From NCBI GenBank assembly GCA_021780375.1, contig JAJXYT010000048.1, forward strand, positions 1-50,840: 50,840 nucleotides of DNA, given 5' to 3'. This document shows positions 48,763-50,840 of this stretch, in pieces (position 1 is the stretch's first letter; each line of letters opens with the position of its first letter). The notes below the pieces were generated by a model that was not told the origin of the DNA, searched no databases, and saw nothing but the letters and a program-made list of their open reading frames with translations. The stretch is from a bacterium. GTDB taxonomy: Bacteria; Verrucomicrobiota; Verrucomicrobiia; Limisphaerales; UBA11358. A program made the position numbers and the translations under genes.

Positions 48763-49938
48763 TTATTTCACCAGTGTCCGACAGAATTTCTCAATCCGCT
48801 CCAGGCCCTTCTCAAGGTTCGCCATGCTGGTGGCGTAGCTGAGGCGGATGTAATCGTCCGCGCCGAAGGCGATGCCCGGCACGGCGGCGACTTTCTCCGC
48901 TTCCAACAACTTCGCGCAGAAGTCGGTGCTCTTGAGGCCGGTCTTCGAGATGTTGGGGAAGAGATAAAACGCGCCTTTCGGGTTCACGCAGGAAAGTCCC
49001 GGAATGCTGTTTAATTTCTGATGCGCAAACCGGCGGCGTTTGTCGAATTCCACGAGCCAGCCTTTCAGATGGTCCAGCGGGCCGGTGATGGCCGCCAGCG
49101 CGCCTTTCTGGGCGAATGACGTCGGGTTACTCGTGCTGTGGCTTTGGACGGCGTCAATCGCCTTGGCAATCGGCTCCGGCGCGGCCAGAAAACCGAGCCG
49201 CCAACCGGTCATGCTCCATGCCTTCGCAAAGCCATGGACGATGATGGTGTGCTCCTGGTGCGCGGGCGAAAAGCTGGCGACGCTCTTGTGCACCGCACCG
49301 TCATAAAGCAGGTGCTCGTAAATCTCGTCGCTCATGATGAGCACGCCCTTCTCGACGCAGATGTCGCCGATGGCCCTGGTTTCCTCCGGCGTATAAACAC
49401 TGCCGGTCGGGTTGCTCGGCGAGTTCAGAATAAGCAGGCGCGTACGCGGGGTGATGGCGGCACGGAGTTGTTCGGGCGTGATTTTAAACTCCGTCTTGTC
49501 GGTGGTCTCCAAAATCACCGGCTTGGCGCTCGCAAGCTTCACCATTTCCGGATAGCTCAGCCAGTACGGCGCGGGAATGAGCACTTCGTCGCCTTCCTGA
49601 CAGGTGGCGATGATGACGTTGTAGCACGAGTGCTTGCCGCCACAGGAAACGATGATTTGTGACGGTTTATAAGTCAGACCGTTCTCGCGTTTGAACTTGT
49701 CGGCGATGGCTGCGCGCAATTCCGGGATGCCGCTGGACGGCGTGTATTTGGTGAACCCGGCGGCGAGCGCCTTGGCGGCGGCGTCCTTGATGAATTGCGG
49801 GGTGTCGAAGTCCGGTTCGCCGGCGCCGAAGCCGACGACGTCCTCGCCCGCGGCCTTCATGGCCTTGGCCTTGGCATCGATGGCGAGCGTGAGCGACGGT
49901 GACAGCGACGCGGCGCGTTGTGAAATTTTATAGTTCAT
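48763..49938 (-). CDS. aspC: Aspartate-type PLP aminotransferase (class I, subgroup Ib)
   Basis: 391 residues from the ATG at 49938, which begins the conserved SQRAASLSPSLTLAIDAKAK. A typical Ib aspartate aminotransferase: GFGAGEPDFDTP, YTPSSGIPELRAAIADKF, NSPSNPTGSVY (Asn for PLP), SDEIYEHLLYDG, and the PLP-Lys site VHGFAKAWSMTGWRLGFLAA. The C-terminus has GAFYLFPNIS and IRLSYATSMANLEKGLERI. It should transfer the amino group of aspartate to 2-oxoglutarate, or act on a similar amino acid, in the cytoplasm. The frame stays open upstream to 50094, but that part has no family similarity. Confidence 0.92.
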   Translation of the reverse strand: MNYKISQRAASLSPSLTLAIDAKAKAMKAAGEDVVGFGAGEPDFDTPQFIKDAAAKALAAGFTKYTPSSGIPELRAAIADKFKRENGLTYKPSQIIVSCGGKHSCYNVIIATCQEGDEVLIPAPYWLSYPEMVKLASAKPVILETTDKTEFKITPEQLRAAITPRTRLLILNSPSNPTGSVYTPEETRAIGDICVEKGVLIMSDEIYEHLLYDGAVHKSVASFSPAHQEHTIIVHGFAKAWSMTGWRLGFLAAPEPIAKAIDAVQSHSTSNPTSFAQKGALAAITGPLDHLKGWLVEFDKRRRFAHQKLNSIPGLSCVNPKGAFYLFPNISKTGLKSTDFCAKLLEAEKVAAVPGIAFGADDYIRLSYATSMANLEKGLERIEKFCRTLVK

Positions 49939-50121
49939 TGGCGGGGAGAATTTACGCGCTGCGCGACGAAGTTCAAGGAAGGAAATTGAAACTATGCCTT
50001 TGACAAATTCGGAGTTCAGCGCCTGGCGGCGATTCGGAGCATTCGGCAAGGGCAAAGCGTCGTGGCGCGCGCCAGCCCTCTGGCGATTTGCCATGAACGG
50101 CGGGGCCGGTTGTTGAAATCG

Positions 50122-50526
50122 TCAGTTGGCCGCCGGTGGGTCGGTGAATTCAATCACATCCGCCGTGACCGTTAATTTGGGGATGGAAAACAAAATCAAA
50201 TAGATGGATGAGCGATCTTCCGTTTGATTGGCCAACGCGATCGCCCGGCCCGTCAGAGGCTCGCCGGCCGATTTATACAAATCCGCCTTGGCCGTCGCAT
50301 AGGTGGGGTTGGCGAACGAAATGATACCCAGGAGCCGAAATCCGTAGCTCTTTCCCATGGCTCCGGGTTTGATGACCCGGTAATTCTTCTGGTTCAAGGA
50401 GACGTCCGTGCCGGTGGTTTGTCCCTTGAAACTGCCGGTGGAGGAACATCCCACGGCCAGGCACAGGAGCACCGCGCTTGCCGCCATGTATGCCGGCCAT
50501 TTGGAGAGAGATGCCAGATGTTTCAT
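50122..50526 (-). CDS. Small lipoprotein, conserved hypothetical
   Basis: 134 residues. The N-terminus has a signal helix and a lipobox (AVLLCLAVGCSS; Cys at about residue 27). The mature part has NQKNYRVIKPGAMGKSYGFR, LLGIISFANPTYATAKADLY and SSIYLILFSIPKLTVTADVI, a pattern seen in small Verrucomicrobia lipoproteins (DUF6567-like, tentative). Located in the outer or inner membrane. Function unknown. Confidence 0.75.
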   Translation of the reverse strand: MKHLASLSKWPAYMAASAVLLCLAVGCSSTGSFKGQTTGTDVSLNQKNYRVIKPGAMGKSYGFRLLGIISFANPTYATAKADLYKSAGEPLTGRAIALANQTEDRSSIYLILFSIPKLTVTADVIEFTDPPAAN

Positions 50527-50689
50527 ATTTCCAACCTTTCATTCTGATTTTCTGATTCGGTTAATCGGGTGTTTCATTTCTTTGCCAGCCACCCGCACGT
50601 GGAGAGATTAAGCCCAAATGAATCATCCTGGCAAGCATTGAAGCAAGGCTAATCCGCCTGGGGCAGGAACGGTTCGCCGAGCCGTCTGG

Positions 50690-50840
50690 CGGAGGTTATT
50701 TGGCAGCAGCACTGGTGCGAACCGGAGTGATAGGTGACAAACAAACCGGGGTGATGGGTTACAGTTCCAGGCATTATGCCTTGGAAAACTGTGAACCCTA
50801 TGGACGAGACGATTCGATTTGTGATGTTGGCGCAGAGCGC
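50690..50840 (+). mobile_element. Left part of an IS481-like insertion sequence, truncated by window edge
   Basis: Just before the transposase start lie GTGATAGGTGACAAACAAAC and GGGGTGATGGGTTACAG, which resemble the terminal region found upstream of IS481-group transposases. The exact left end cannot be fixed without the right end. Confidence 0.55.
50776..50840 (+). CDS. IS481-like transposase, N-terminus only
   Basis: The ATG at 50776 opens a frame running off the window: MPWKTVNPMDETIRFVMLAQ. The MPWK..xPM start followed by a helix is the standard opening of IS481-family transposases, whose first part is a helix-turn-helix and the rest an RNase-H-fold DDE domain. Only 21 codons are visible. 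Confidence 0.7.
   Translation, partial: MPWKTVNPMDETIRFVMLAQS

Overview
The window looks like a chromosomal segment from a Verrucomicrobia-type bacterium, probably a Pedosphaera/Limisphaerales-like soil or freshwater lineage. This is inferred from gene content, not from a marker gene: a PEP-CTERM secreted protein, two DUF2961 proteins, several secreted repeat proteins with a Verrucomicrobia-style C-terminal tail, a prepilin-like leader, and a GC-rich genome full of short palindromic repeats. No rRNA, tRNA or CRISPR array was recognised by eye.

Layout. Positions 1-8.5 kb hold a minus-strand sugar ABC transporter operon (ATPase, permease, binding lipoprotein, then a DUF2961 protein cut by the window edge), a Tat-exported DUF2961 protein, two decayed glycosidase-like genes and a PEP-CTERM propeller-like protein. 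Positions 8.9-15.5 kb carry a DUF218 protein, small membrane proteins, a 46-residue prepilin-like protein, a large secreted protein, a short-chain dehydrogenase and an LptF/LptG-type permease. Positions 15.97-24.6 kb carry the most interesting locus: a fluoride (crcB) riboswitch with an intrinsic terminator, an N-terminal remnant of the fluoride channel gene fluC/crcB, and a six-gene hydrogenase-4/complex-I-like operon in the order hyfC, hyfE, hyfF, hyfG, hyfI, hyfB. The HyfG-like subunit has lost both [NiFe]-binding cysteine pairs, so this is an Ehr-type (energy-converting hydrogenase-related) complex and not a hydrogenase. The antiporter-like subunits keep their channel Glu and Lys residues.

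Positions 24.9-28.4 kb are a minus-strand cluster of secreted proteins. At 28.6-29.4 kb a second fluoride riboswitch precedes a truncated phosphoesterase and a collapsed NuoL/HyfB-like pseudogene, which looks like the wreck of a second fluoride-responsive locus. Positions 29.5-40 kb hold a SWIM/SNF2 helicase, a YbhG/F/R-like ABC exporter and an HrpB helicase. Positions 40-50.8 kb hold a secreted propeller-like protein, a coiled-coil protein of unknown function, a 7Fe ferredoxin, a PHP-domain protein, a lytic transglycosylase, a SUI1/YciH protein, an aspartate-type aminotransferase, a small lipoprotein, and the left end of an IS481-like element running off the window.

A second theme runs through the window: many short palindromic, MITE-like repeats of at least eight families. 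Several sit in frame inside conserved proteins (HyfF, HyfG, HyfB twice, SNF2, HrpB twice, YciH), each adding about 17-40 Ser/Ala/Pro-rich residues without breaking the frame. This resembles the Rickettsia palindromic elements in principle. Others sit between genes, two of them inside the Ehr operon.
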